From: Deltaproteobacteria bacterium
GTDB taxonomy: Bacteria; Desulfobacterota; Binatia; Binatales; Binataceae
Assembly (NCBI GenBank): GCA_021780225.1
Contig: JAJXZF010000026.1
Location: 62,001-126,000, forward strand
Length of the DNA: 64,000 bases
Direction of reading: 5' to 3'
Both the position numbers and the translations under genes were made by a program. Every line of letters starts with the position of its first letter. Position 1 is the stretch's first letter. The notes beneath the pieces were generated by a model, which saw nothing but the letters and a program-made list of their open reading frames with translations, did no database searches and was not told the DNA's origin. Below, piece by piece: positions 52,693-61,790 of the stretch.

Positions 52693-53048
52693 CGGGATTT
52701 CGTCGCGCGCCGGCGCGGCGCTTCCGCGGCCGGAGCGCATCCCGCCGGAGCGCATAGCCCGGCTCTGCCGCCGCAGCAATTGTGCGTAAGATAATCGACC
52801 AGCTCCGCCATCGCGGCGAAGTTGGCGCGGTAGATTATCGATCGGCTCTGGCGGCGCGACGCGACGAGTCCGGCGAAACGAAGCTGGCTCAGATGGAACG
52901 AAAGCGTCGGCGACGGCAGGCCGAGACGCCGGCCGATTTCGCCGGCCGCGATTCCTTCCGGACCAGCCTCGACCAGCAGGCGGAAGATATCGAGCCGCGT
53001 ATCCTGCGCGAGCGCGGCCAGTCCGGCGATTACGGCCGATTTCTTCAT
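52689..53048 (-). CDS. arsR: ArsR-family transcriptional regulator
   Basis: AALAQDTRLDIFRLLVEAGPEGIAAGEIGRRLGLPSPTLSFHLSQLRFAGLVASRRQSRSIIYRANF; ATGA overlap with arsC. Confidence 0.94.
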   Translation of the reverse strand: MKKSAVIAGLAALAQDTRLDIFRLLVEAGPEGIAAGEIGRRLGLPSPTLSFHLSQLRFAGLVASRRQSRSIIYRANFAAMAELVDYLTHNCCGGRAGLCAPAGCAPAAEAPRRRATKSR

Positions 53049-53140
53049 ATTTCGATAATTATAAAACTTTTGTGCGGGGCGCAACCACGGAGGGCGGATT
53101 TTCGACGGACTCCGCCGTCCGCGGCTGACTGAAAAACGTC

Positions 53141-54304
53141 TCAGAGCGAGGCGTAAAGCGCGTCGAGCAGCGCGCGCGGACGCGGATCGACGATGATGTA
53201 CGGACCCATCTTGTTCATCACGTAGCCGAAGCCGATTTTCGCGTCGGGATCGGCGAAGCCGAGCGAACCGCCGGCGCCGGGATGGCCAAACGCGCGCGGG
53301 TTCGGGCCGAACGGATCGTCGGGCTTGGTCAGCATGAAGCCGGTGCTGAAACGGGTCGCGATCAGCAGCACTTCATCCTGGCCGAACGATTCCTCGGTGC
53401 AGGCGCTCTGAATCACGGCGGGCGAAAGCACGCGGACGCCGTCCACTTCGCCGCCGCGCGCCAGCGCGCCATACAGGCGGGCCAGTGCGCGGGCGTTGGT
53501 ATGGCCGTTGGCGGCGGGAATTTCCGCGCCGCGCCAGGCGCGGCCGTTCACGGCGCCAAGCTTCATCGGCGTGGCGGGATTGTTGAAAGCTTTGGCCGTT
53601 ACGGAGTCGGGATGCTCCTGCGAATACTTGAAAAGATTGACGGCGCCCGGCGGAGGCGGCGGCGACGCGAGCATCGTGGCGCAGCGCGCGTCTTCGCTCG
53701 CGGCGAGTCCGATATGGCAATCGATGCCGAGCGGGCCGGCGATTTCGTCGCGGAAATAGGCGCCGACGCTTTTGCCCGCGATGCGGCGAATCACTTCGCC
53801 GACCAGCCATCCGATCGTAATCGCGTGATAACCGTGGCGCGTGCCCGGAGTCCACCACGGCTCATCGGCGGCGAGCGCCACGGCCATCCGGTTCCAGTCG
53901 TAAATCGCGTCGTCGGGAAGCGGCGCGTGGATCGCGGGCAGGCCGGCGCGATGGTTGGTCAACTGGCGGACGGTGATCCGCTCCTTGCCGGCCTGGCCGA
54001 ATTCGGGCCAGTACTTCACGACCGGCGCGTCGAGGTCGAGTTTGCCCTGATCGACCAGCCGATGCGCGCACATTGCGAGCATCCCCTTGGTCGTGGAAAA
54101 GACGTTGACGATCGTGTCGCGGGTCCACGGGCGCGTGCGCTCTTTGTCGGTGTGGCCGGCCCAGATATCGATCATGCCGCGGCCGTCGATCGTCACGGCG
54201 AGCGCGGCGCCGTATTCGTTGCGGGCCGCGAAATTTTCGGCGAAGACGTCCTTGACGCGGGCGAAGCGCGGGTCGCAATGGCCCTCGATCGCGAGACTGC
54301 TCAT
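53141..54304 (-). CDS. Beta-lactamase/serine hydrolase family protein
   Basis: VNVFSTTKGMLAMCAHRLVDQGKLDLDAPVVKYWPEFGQAGKERITVRQLTNHRAGLPAI. Confidence 0.92.
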   Translation of the reverse strand: MSSLAIEGHCDPRFARVKDVFAENFAARNEYGAALAVTIDGRGMIDIWAGHTDKERTRPWTRDTIVNVFSTTKGMLAMCAHRLVDQGKLDLDAPVVKYWPEFGQAGKERITVRQLTNHRAGLPAIHAPLPDDAIYDWNRMAVALAADEPWWTPGTRHGYHAITIGWLVGEVIRRIAGKSVGAYFRDEIAGPLGIDCHIGLAASEDARCATMLASPPPPPGAVNLFKYSQEHPDSVTAKAFNNPATPMKLGAVNGRAWRGAEIPAANGHTNARALARLYGALARGGEVDGVRVLSPAVIQSACTEESFGQDEVLLIATRFSTGFMLTKPDDPFGPNPRAFGHPGAGGSLGFADPDAKIGFGYVMNKMGPYIIVDPRPRALLDALYASL

Positions 54305-54378
54305 GGCTGAACTCCCGGAGCGGATTTGGATGGGGTCATAGCACGCGGCGGCGCTGCGCCGCCATCGCGCAAGGTCTA

Positions 54379-55398
54379 TCAGGCGAGCGCGCCGCCGCAG
54401 CTCGATCCGGCTCCGGCGGTGCAGCCGAAACAATGCGGCCCGGTGGCGATCGGGGCGCCGGCAAGCGCCGAGAAATCTTCGATATCGAAAATGGTCAAAG
54501 CGCACCCGCCAGCGGCTCCGAGCGGCAGCGCGAGCATCTGATTGAAATCGCAATCGTAAAGCCCGCCGTCATATCCGACGCTCACCAGCGTGCGGCACAT
54601 CAGCGCCGCGACCGTCATCGGATTGAAATGATTCACCAGCAGGCCCATGTATTCGGCGGCGCGGCCGAGCCGTTCAAGATCGCGCGCGAAACGGCGAATC
54701 GGCATGTTGGCGAGCGTCAGCAGCCGATCAAAAACCACTCCAAAGCCGCCGCCCAACTCGTCGCGGTAGCGGCGTTCGAGTTCGTCCTGCGCGGGCGGCA
54801 GAAAGGGGCCGACCGGATTGTAAACGAGATCGAGCGGGAAACGGCCCGCGCCAAAGCCGAGCCGGTTGAGGACGCGGAGCGCCGCGATGCTCGCGTCGAA
54901 AACGCCGGCTCCCCGCTGCCGCTCGACGTTCGCGGAGCTGTAGCAGGGCAGCGAGCAGATTAGATGAACGCGGGCGTCGCGATAGAACTCCGGCAGCCAT
55001 TCCATCTCCGGCGCGAACAGCACCGTCAGATTGCAGCGGACAATAACCTCGCGGTCGGCGGCGCGCGCGCCTTCGACGAGGCGGCGGAAGTTCGGATTAA
55101 GCTCGGGGGCGCCGCCGGTGAAATCGATCGTGCGGAGCGCGGGATTGGCGCCGATCAGTTCGATCACGCGCGCCGCGATCGACGCCGCCATGATTTCCTT
55201 GCGGCCCGGGCCCGCATCGACGTGGCAATGATGGCACGCCTGGTTGCAAAGGCGTCCGACGTTGACCTGCAGCGTCGTCGGCGCCGATCGGCGCAGGCGC
55301 GGCAAACCATGGCCTGCGAGGGTTGCGGCGAAATCGGCGCGTCGGTCCGGCGCTTCGGAAGCCGGCAAGGGATTCGCGATGTCGCCGCCGGCCGCCAT
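54379..55398 (-). CDS. arsS: Arsenosugar biosynthesis radical SAM protein ArsS-like
   Basis: LQVNVGRLCNQACHHCHVDAGPGRKEIM...FPLDLVYNPVGPFLPPAQDELERRYRDEL...CDFNQMLALPL...HCFGCTAGAGSSCGG. Confidence 0.92.
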   Translation of the reverse strand: MAAGGDIANPLPASEAPDRRADFAATLAGHGLPRLRRSAPTTLQVNVGRLCNQACHHCHVDAGPGRKEIMAASIAARVIELIGANPALRTIDFTGGAPELNPNFRRLVEGARAADREVIVRCNLTVLFAPEMEWLPEFYRDARVHLICSLPCYSSANVERQRGAGVFDASIAALRVLNRLGFGAGRFPLDLVYNPVGPFLPPAQDELERRYRDELGGGFGVVFDRLLTLANMPIRRFARDLERLGRAAEYMGLLVNHFNPMTVAALMCRTLVSVGYDGGLYDCDFNQMLALPLGAAGGCALTIFDIEDFSALAGAPIATGPHCFGCTAGAGSSCGGALA

Positions 55399-55407
55399 CG
55401 GCGCCGC

Positions 55408-56601
55408 TCAATAACCCTTCGGCAAGCCGAGCAGGCGCTCGGCGATGATGCTGCGCTGAACCTCGGACGTGCCCTCTTCGATCGTATTGCCGCGCGAGCG
55501 AAGCAATCCGTATTGCCAGCGGCCGTCGTCGATCGCGTGCGGCGAGCCTTCGTCGAGCGCGGCGCGCGGCCCGGCGAGCGTCAAGGCGAATTCGTTCATC
55601 CGCTGGTTGAGTTCGCTCCACAGGAGTTTAGAGATCGAACCTTCGGGACCGGGCGTGCCACCGCGGACGAGGCGCGAGAAATTGCGATAGGCGAGGTATT
55701 TCATCGATTCGACATCGACGTAGAACTGCGCGAGCGTCTGGCGCGCGACCGCCGGCGGGACCGGACAGCCGCCGGACGCGATCGCGCGGCGCGCCAGTTC
55801 CACGAGGTCATCGAAGACGTTCCGAAACCGCATCACGGTGGCGAGCGAAAGCGTCGCCCGCTCGTTCATCAGGGTGGTCAGCGCGACGCCCCATCCGCCG
55901 TTCAACGAGCCGAGCAGGTTTTCGCGCGGCACGCGCACGTCGTCGAAGAACATCTGGTTGAACTCGGCCTCGCCGGTCATCTGGCGCAGCGGCGCGACCT
56001 TGACGCCCGGGCTGTGCATGTCGACGAGGATGTAGGAAATGCCACGATGCTTCGGCGCGTCGGCGTCGGTGCGGACCAGCAGCATGCACCAGTCGGCGAT
56101 ATGGCCGAGCGAGGTCCAGACCTTCTGGCCGTTAATGATGAAATGATCGCCGTCGATCACGGCGCGCGTCGCGAGCGCGGCCAGGTCGGAACCGGAGCCG
56201 GGTTCGGAAAATCCCTGGCACCAGATTTCTTCGCACGAAAGAATCTTGGGAATGAAACGTTTTTTCTGCGCTTCCGCGCCGTGTTCGAGGATGGTCGGCG
56301 CGCCCATCGAAAGGCCCAGCTCATTGAGCGGCGCGGGCGCGCGGACCCGCGCCATCTCCTCGTTGAAGATGGCGCTTTCGATCAGCGTCAGCCCCTGTCC
56401 GCCGTACTCCCGCGGCCAGTTGATGCCGAGAAAGCCGGCTTCGTATAGGCGGCGCTGCCAGTCCGTGAGAATCCTGACGGTCCGCTCGTCGATCGCGAGC
56501 GCGAAGCCGCGGTCCTTCAGGTCGCGCGGAACATTGGCTTCGAGCCAGCGCCGCGCCTTGGCGCGAAATTCCGCTTCTTTTGGCGAATCGCTCAGGTCCA
56601 T
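55408..56601 (-). CDS. Acyl-CoA dehydrogenase
   Basis: INWPREYGGQGLTLIESAIFNEEMAR...WCQGFSEPGSGSDLAALATRAVIDGDHFIINGQKVWTSLGHIADW. Confidence 0.94.
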   Translation of the reverse strand: MDLSDSPKEAEFRAKARRWLEANVPRDLKDRGFALAIDERTVRILTDWQRRLYEAGFLGINWPREYGGQGLTLIESAIFNEEMARVRAPAPLNELGLSMGAPTILEHGAEAQKKRFIPKILSCEEIWCQGFSEPGSGSDLAALATRAVIDGDHFIINGQKVWTSLGHIADWCMLLVRTDADAPKHRGISYILVDMHSPGVKVAPLRQMTGEAEFNQMFFDDVRVPRENLLGSLNGGWGVALTTLMNERATLSLATVMRFRNVFDDLVELARRAIASGGCPVPPAVARQTLAQFYVDVESMKYLAYRNFSRLVRGGTPGPEGSISKLLWSELNQRMNEFALTLAGPRAALDEGSPHAIDDGRWQYGLLRSRGNTIEEGTSEVQRSIIAERLLGLPKGY

Positions 56602-56749
56602 CCGGCCTCCGTCGCTCCGTCAGATCGTCCAAGGACATTTCTACCGCATATCGGAGGAACGTTGTAGACGCCGCTTGCGGCGCGGAGAAGCGAATCGCGC
56701 TAGACTCCGGGCATCGTTCAATCGCGCCGATATCGGCGCATGAAAGGAA

Positions 56750-57376
56750 TTGAAAGTGGCGACGCTGGGGTTTCGTGCGGAGGATTTCGCGGTTTTCAAA
56801 ATCGAGGGATTCAGCGAGCGGATGGAGCGGATTTACGATCGCGTGCGTCCCCGGCTGATCCGTCTGGGCGAGGAATTGGCGCCGGAATTGGCCCGCGCGC
56901 AGCATCTGGAGTTCTTCCCGCACGTCGCCAAACATGCGCGCCGCACCGTGAATCCGCCGCCGGAGACCTGGGCGGCGTTTGGACCGTCGCCGCGCGGGTA
57001 CAAACGTTACGGCTATCTCGCGCTGTGCATCTCGGCGGCGGGTCTGCATGCGCGCGCGGTGGTGAAATCGGAGGCGGATCGGCGCGGCGAAATGGCGGCG
57101 CGAATCCGCGATCTCACGCCCCGGCTGGTGAAGGATTTCAAAGGCGCGCGCCTCGCCAGATACGACAAATGGAACTTCGCCGCGCTGCCGGCGGGAGAGC
57201 CCGCATCGGCGGCCGCATTCGGCGCGATGGCCGACGCGCTGGAGAAGAAGACCGGAGGAATCGACGTCGGTTTCGGATGGAATCTGCGTGAAGCGATCCG
57301 GCTGGAGCGCGAGGAAGCGATCGACGCGTTCCGCGAGTTGGAACCGCTGTATCGAATCTTGCGTTCGGTCGTCTGA
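56750..57376 (+). CDS. DUF1054 (YktB-like) protein
   Basis: GFRAEDFAVFKIEGFSERMERIYDRVRPRLIRLGEELAPEL...FFPHVAKHARRTVNPPPETWAAFGPSPRGYKRYGYLALCIS. Confidence 0.8.
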   Translation: MKVATLGFRAEDFAVFKIEGFSERMERIYDRVRPRLIRLGEELAPELARAQHLEFFPHVAKHARRTVNPPPETWAAFGPSPRGYKRYGYLALCISAAGLHARAVVKSEADRRGEMAARIRDLTPRLVKDFKGARLARYDKWNFAALPAGEPASAAAFGAMADALEKKTGGIDVGFGWNLREAIRLEREEAIDAFRELEPLYRILRSVV

Positions 57377-57400
57377 AGATCCGCCGGGCGGAGGACGACG

Positions 57401-58393
57401 ATGAGCCAAATCGCAATCCTTGGAGCGGGCGGCTGGGGCAGCGCCCTGGCCGTGACATTGGCGCGTTCCGGCCGCGACGTGACGCTTGCGATCCGCCGGC
57501 GCGAGCAGCTCGAAGCGATCCGCGCCGCGGCGGAAAATGCGGCCTACCTGCCCGGCGTCGCGATTCCGCCGAATCTGGCTCTTACTGATAATTGGCGCGC
57601 CGGCGTCAAGCCGGCCGCGACGGTAGTGATGGCGGTACCGTCGCGGATGGCGCGCGATGCGTTCGCGTCCGTTGTATCGGCGATCGCGCCCGACGCAACG
57701 ATCGTCAGCGTAACGAAGGGCATTGAGCCTGAATCGCTGATGACGATGACGCGGATGATCGCGGAACTGGCGCCGCCGGCGAGCCGGGTGGCGGCGCTGT
57801 CGGGACCCGGCTTCGCCGCCGAGGTCGCGCGCGGCAAACCGGCGGCGCTGGTGGCGGCCGCCGCGGATCCGGAGGTCGCGCGGCGCGTGCAGCAACTCTT
57901 CGCGACGCCCACGCTGCGAATCTATCGCAGCACCGACGTTATCGGCGTCGAGATGGGCGGCGTAATCAAGAACGTTATCGCAATCGCCGCCGGCATTTGC
58001 GACGGCCTCGATCTGGGATCGAGCGCGCGCGCGGCGCTAATCACGCGCGGACTGGCCGAGATGACGCGCCTTGCCGTCGCCGCCGGCGGACGCGCCGAAA
58101 CCATGGCCGGGCTGGCCGGGCTTGGCGATCTCGTGCTGACCTGCACTGGAGCGCTCTCGCGCAATCGCGCGCTCGGACTGCGGCTTGCCGCGGGCGCGCC
58201 ATGGTCGGCGCCCGGCGATGACGGACAGATCGCGGAAGGCGCCGTGAATGCGCGTGCGGTCCGTGCGCTGGCCGCGCGATATAATGTCGATACTCCGATC
58301 GTCGCCGCGGTCTGCAGGGTGCTCTATGAAGCAGCGCCCGCAACCGCTATGGTCGAAGAATTGCTTAGCCGCGAATTAAAGGCGGAATTCTAA
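57401..58393 (+). CDS. gpsA: Glycerol-3-phosphate dehydrogenase (NAD(P)+)
   Basis: IAILGAGGWGSALAVTLARSGRDVTLAIRR...VTKGIEPESL...LSGPGFAAEVARGKPAALV...GVEMGGVIKNVIAIAAGICDGL. Confidence 0.96.
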   Translation: MSQIAILGAGGWGSALAVTLARSGRDVTLAIRRREQLEAIRAAAENAAYLPGVAIPPNLALTDNWRAGVKPAATVVMAVPSRMARDAFASVVSAIAPDATIVSVTKGIEPESLMTMTRMIAELAPPASRVAALSGPGFAAEVARGKPAALVAAAADPEVARRVQQLFATPTLRIYRSTDVIGVEMGGVIKNVIAIAAGICDGLDLGSSARAALITRGLAEMTRLAVAAGGRAETMAGLAGLGDLVLTCTGALSRNRALGLRLAAGAPWSAPGDDGQIAEGAVNARAVRALAARYNVDTPIVAAVCRVLYEAAPATAMVEELLSRELKAEF

Positions 58394-58415
58394 GAGGAGC
58401 AAGACGAACAGGTTC

Positions 58416-58658
58416 ATGGCGAACAACGGCGGCTGCAAGGCCAACGAATGCGAACGCGAGGTAATCGCGAAGGGATATTGCCGCAAGCATTACCGCTTGT
58501 GGAAAGCGGGCGAGATGCCGAAAGCGCGTTACAAGACGTGCACGGGCGAAAATTGCCGGAAAAAGCGGTTCAAAGGAAGCCTATGCGAAGAGCATTGGAC
58601 CGCCGCACACGGCAAAGCCGCAGCCGCCGAGGCCGCTCCAGCCGCAGCCAGCGCCTGA
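58416..58658 (+). CDS. Small Cys/His-rich (zinc-finger-like) protein
   Basis: CKANECEREVIAKGYCRKHYRLWKAGEMPKARYKTCTGENCRKKRFKGSLCEEHW; two C-x(n)-C-x(n)-C-x2-H-like units. Confidence 0.7.
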   Translation: MANNGGCKANECEREVIAKGYCRKHYRLWKAGEMPKARYKTCTGENCRKKRFKGSLCEEHWTAAHGKAAAAEAAPAAASA

Positions 58659-58785
58659 CGTCGATTTGGCGTCCTCGCGAGCGCGATTAACGCGCGGCGC
58701 GCACCGTGCATCTTCGATAATCCGGCCCGGAATCGAGCGTCGCCGGCGCAATGCGGGCGGCGTTCCAGTTTGACGAGGAATAGCG

Positions 58786-59583
58786 ATGGCGAACATTGTC
58801 GTGTCGGGCGCGGCCGGACGGATGGGCCGGATGATCGTCTCATTGATCGCGCGCGAGCGCGAGCATCGTCTGGCCGGCGCGCTTGAGGCTCCCGGAAACA
58901 CCACGCTGGGCGCTGATGCCGGGGAAGTCGCGGGCGCGGGCGCGCTCGGCGTGAAGATTGTCGCCGACTACAAGACGATCGCACGGCCGGACACGGTCAC
59001 GCTCGATTTTACGAGCGCAAAATCTTCGCTGGAGCATCTTGAGACCGCGGTCGCGAATGGCGCCGCGATCGTGATTGGCTCAACCGGATTCACGCCGGAA
59101 ATGGAAGCGCGTGCGAGAGAGCTTGGACCGCGCACCCGAACCGTAATCGCGCCGAATATGAGCGTGGGCGTTAATGTGCTGATGAAAATCGTCGCGGAAG
59201 TGGCGCGGACGCTCGCCGATTTCGACGCCGAAGTCCTCGAAATTCATCATCGCACCAAGGTTGACGCGCCGAGCGGAACGGCGCTGGCGCTCGGCCGGGC
59301 GATCGCGGATGCGCGCGCGGTCGATTTCGGCGCGAATGCGGTTTACGGACGCGAAGGCATCACCGGCGTGCGTCCCTCCGGCAATATCGCCGTGCTCGCG
59401 ATGCGCGCGGGCGACGCGGTCGGCGACCATACCGTTATTTTCGGCGGACAGGGCGAACGCCTCGAACTGACGCATCGGGCGCAAAGCCGCGAGGCGCTTG
59501 CGCGCGGGGCGATCCGCGCAGCCGCATGGCTTGAGCAACGTCCGAACGGCCTTTATTCGATGCGCGACGTGCTCGGATTGTGA
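58786..59583 (+). CDS. dapB: 4-hydroxy-tetrahydrodipicolinate reductase
   Basis: VVSGAAGRMGRMIVSLIAREREHRLAGALEAPG...EIHHRTKVDAPSGTALALGRAIA. Confidence 0.96.
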   Translation: MANIVVSGAAGRMGRMIVSLIAREREHRLAGALEAPGNTTLGADAGEVAGAGALGVKIVADYKTIARPDTVTLDFTSAKSSLEHLETAVANGAAIVIGSTGFTPEMEARARELGPRTRTVIAPNMSVGVNVLMKIVAEVARTLADFDAEVLEIHHRTKVDAPSGTALALGRAIADARAVDFGANAVYGREGITGVRPSGNIAVLAMRAGDAVGDHTVIFGGQGERLELTHRAQSREALARGAIRAAAWLEQRPNGLYSMRDVLGL

Positions 59584-59826
59584 CGAGACTACGCGCCATC
59601 GCTCGATTATAAATTAGCCGGCGAGCTATGGCCCGGCCCGCTTGCGGCGATCGCGATCGCGCAAAAGACCGAACCAGTTCCGACAATCGGCGATTGGCGA
59701 ATTCGAGCCGCCGGCTCAGTTCGCAGGGACCTGCCGGAATCGACGCCGGGACTCAACTGAAAATAATTTTGACTGTTGGTTCAATTTTTGATTCGTGATT
59801 TGATCTCGCCAGGCCAAGGCTGAACC

Positions 59827-60411
59827 ATGCTATCCGACACGCTTCAGGAAGGGCTGCAAAAGTACGCGATCGGCGAGAAATTGCGCGCGCTCAGGCTCCG
59901 CAAAAAGATGGGCCTCGTCGAATTGGGCCGCCATACGGCTCTGTCGGCCGCGTTGCTCTCGAAAATCGAACGTGGGCGGTTGTTCCCAACTTTGCCGACC
60001 CTGCTCAGAATCGCGATGGTTTTCAACGTCGGCCTGGACTACTTCTTCAGCGAACAGCGGCGGCGCGTGATGGCGGTGACGCGGAAGAAAGAGCGGCTGG
60101 TTTTCGAGGAGAAATTAGACGGCGACGAAACGATCTATCGCTTCGAGTGCCTTGATTTCAAAGCCGAAGAACGCAACCTCAACGCGTTTCTGGCGGAATT
60201 TCCCAAAGGCGCGGCGGACCGCAAATCCGCCCATCAACATGACGGCGTCGAATTTCTTTACGTGCTTGGAGGATCGTTGAATCTAACCGTCGGCGGAGAT
60301 GAGAACCTGCTGCAGCGCGGCGACGCGATATATTTCGACTCGACGATCGCTCATTCCTACGCCGCAATTGGAGCGGCGCAGTGCTCGGCGCTCGTAGTCA
60401 CGATTCCGTAA
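59827..60411 (+). CDS. XRE-family regulator with C-terminal cupin domain
   Basis: IGEKLRALRLRKKMGLVELGRHTALSAALLSKIERGRLFPTLPTLLRIAMVF; HQHDGVEFLYVLGGSLNLTVGGDENLLQRGDAIYFDSTIAHSY. Confidence 0.92.
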   Translation: MLSDTLQEGLQKYAIGEKLRALRLRKKMGLVELGRHTALSAALLSKIERGRLFPTLPTLLRIAMVFNVGLDYFFSEQRRRVMAVTRKKERLVFEEKLDGDETIYRFECLDFKAEERNLNAFLAEFPKGAADRKSAHQHDGVEFLYVLGGSLNLTVGGDENLLQRGDAIYFDSTIAHSYAAIGAAQCSALVVTIP

Positions 60412-60418
60412 AATCATC

Positions 60419-60458
60419 GGGCGGCGCCACAGGCGCGCCGCCCATCGAGAGTTTTTTT
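60419..60458 (+). terminator. Possible Rho-independent terminator
   Basis: GGGCGGCGC-cacaggc-GCGCCGCCC followed by atcgagagTTTTTTT just after the XRE-cupin stop. Confidence 0.45.
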
Positions 60459-60491
60459 CGCGCGGGCGCCGGCGCCGTCGCGCGCGCCATA

Positions 60492-61520
60492 TCATCCGCG
60501 CCGCGGCACGATATGCGGTCGCATCGCGCCCTGCTCGGGTTTCGCGGAACCTTCGTGCTTCAACTCCTCCCAGCGATCGAAAAGCCGCGGCACGACTCGC
60601 GGATGACGATGCTCGTACCAGGCGACGATCACCGCAAGCGCGAGGATATTTCCGCCGATAATGTTCCACCATCCGATATCTTCGATAGCGGTCTGGTCCA
60701 GGAACGTGACAAACCCGGCGAAACACATTTCAAACCATACGAACAGCACCAGCACGCCGAGCGCGATCAGAGGCTCGCGCTCCGATACCGCCATCAGGAC
60801 CGAGGCGGCTATTCCAAACATGATGAACGCGAAGAAATGGAGGGCGGTGTAGCCGAGCACGCTCGCCGCCGTTACCGCATAGCCGCTTGGCTCATGCATC
60901 ACGTCGAGCAGCATCGTTCCGAGCAGCGCCGGCGTGCGAAACGGCTCGCTCGTCGCCAGGTCATAGACAAAGAACCACGCGGCGACAATTGCGCCGCCAA
61001 TAATTCCCGCGATAATGCCCTCGCGAACCACGGTGACCCAGGGACCGAGCAGCCGTTCCGCAAGCGCCGGCTGACGCCAGAAAAAATAGGCCAACATCGC
61101 CGCCGTCGCCATGAAATTTCCGATCAAGCCCTTCCACCAAAGCGTCGCGGCTTGAGCGGCCGGCCCGAACAGCATCAGCACGAAAATAAAGAAAACCTCG
61201 AACGCGCAGGTAAAAATGAATAGCGCGGGAAACAGGTCCGGGTTGCCTTCCGCCGCGGAAAGCATCATCGCGCCGCAGACGCCGATCAGCGCGAAAACCG
61301 CAAAATGCACGACCGCGTATTGCGCGACGAGCGTCCATCCCGCCCCGCCCAGCACTGAAACGCTCGATCCGTGCAGCAGCGCGGCGGCCAGCAATTCGGG
61401 CGTCCGCGATGGTTCGCCATGCGCCGCGTCAAAGACCAAAAACCACAGCGCAATCACCGCCCCACCGATCAGGCCGGCGACGGCTCCATCAACGATCGTC
61501 CGGATCCTACCTGACTTCAT
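60492..61520 (-). CDS. Integral membrane protein with internal tandem duplication
   Basis: Two homologous halves: GAVAGLIGGAVIALWFLVFDAAHGEPSRTPELL and GIIAGIIGGAIVAAWFFVYDLATSEPFRTPALL. Confidence 0.75.
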   Translation of the reverse strand: MKSGRIRTIVDGAVAGLIGGAVIALWFLVFDAAHGEPSRTPELLAAALLHGSSVSVLGGAGWTLVAQYAVVHFAVFALIGVCGAMMLSAAEGNPDLFPALFIFTCAFEVFFIFVLMLFGPAAQAATLWWKGLIGNFMATAAMLAYFFWRQPALAERLLGPWVTVVREGIIAGIIGGAIVAAWFFVYDLATSEPFRTPALLGTMLLDVMHEPSGYAVTAASVLGYTALHFFAFIMFGIAASVLMAVSEREPLIALGVLVLFVWFEMCFAGFVTFLDQTAIEDIGWWNIIGGNILALAVIVAWYEHRHPRVVPRLFDRWEELKHEGSAKPEQGAMRPHIVPRRG

Positions 61521-61790
61521 GGCGACCTCCTTTCATACCCGCGAACAGCCGTCAGGCGCCTCGGCGCGCTCGCTGCGGAGGGTGAAGTCGGTCAATCAGG
61601 TTCTGGCATGAGGAGGTGCGCGCTTGCGGCCGCCTGTGCGGCGGCTATCCTCATCTCTGATCCCTATTAGGCCAATAACGGCGTCACGGCAAGTCGCGGC
61701 CAGCGAGCCGGCGGCTCAACCTTCCGGCGGCTGCCTGGTTTTCTCAAGTTAATGGATAATCCGTTCCGCGGCGGAAGCGGTTGGCGGTGA

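Noticed and set aside
53282-54310. Antisense ORF to the serine hydrolase and similar ORFs over the ars region
   Set aside because: Arg/Ala-rich shadow translation without domain signatures.
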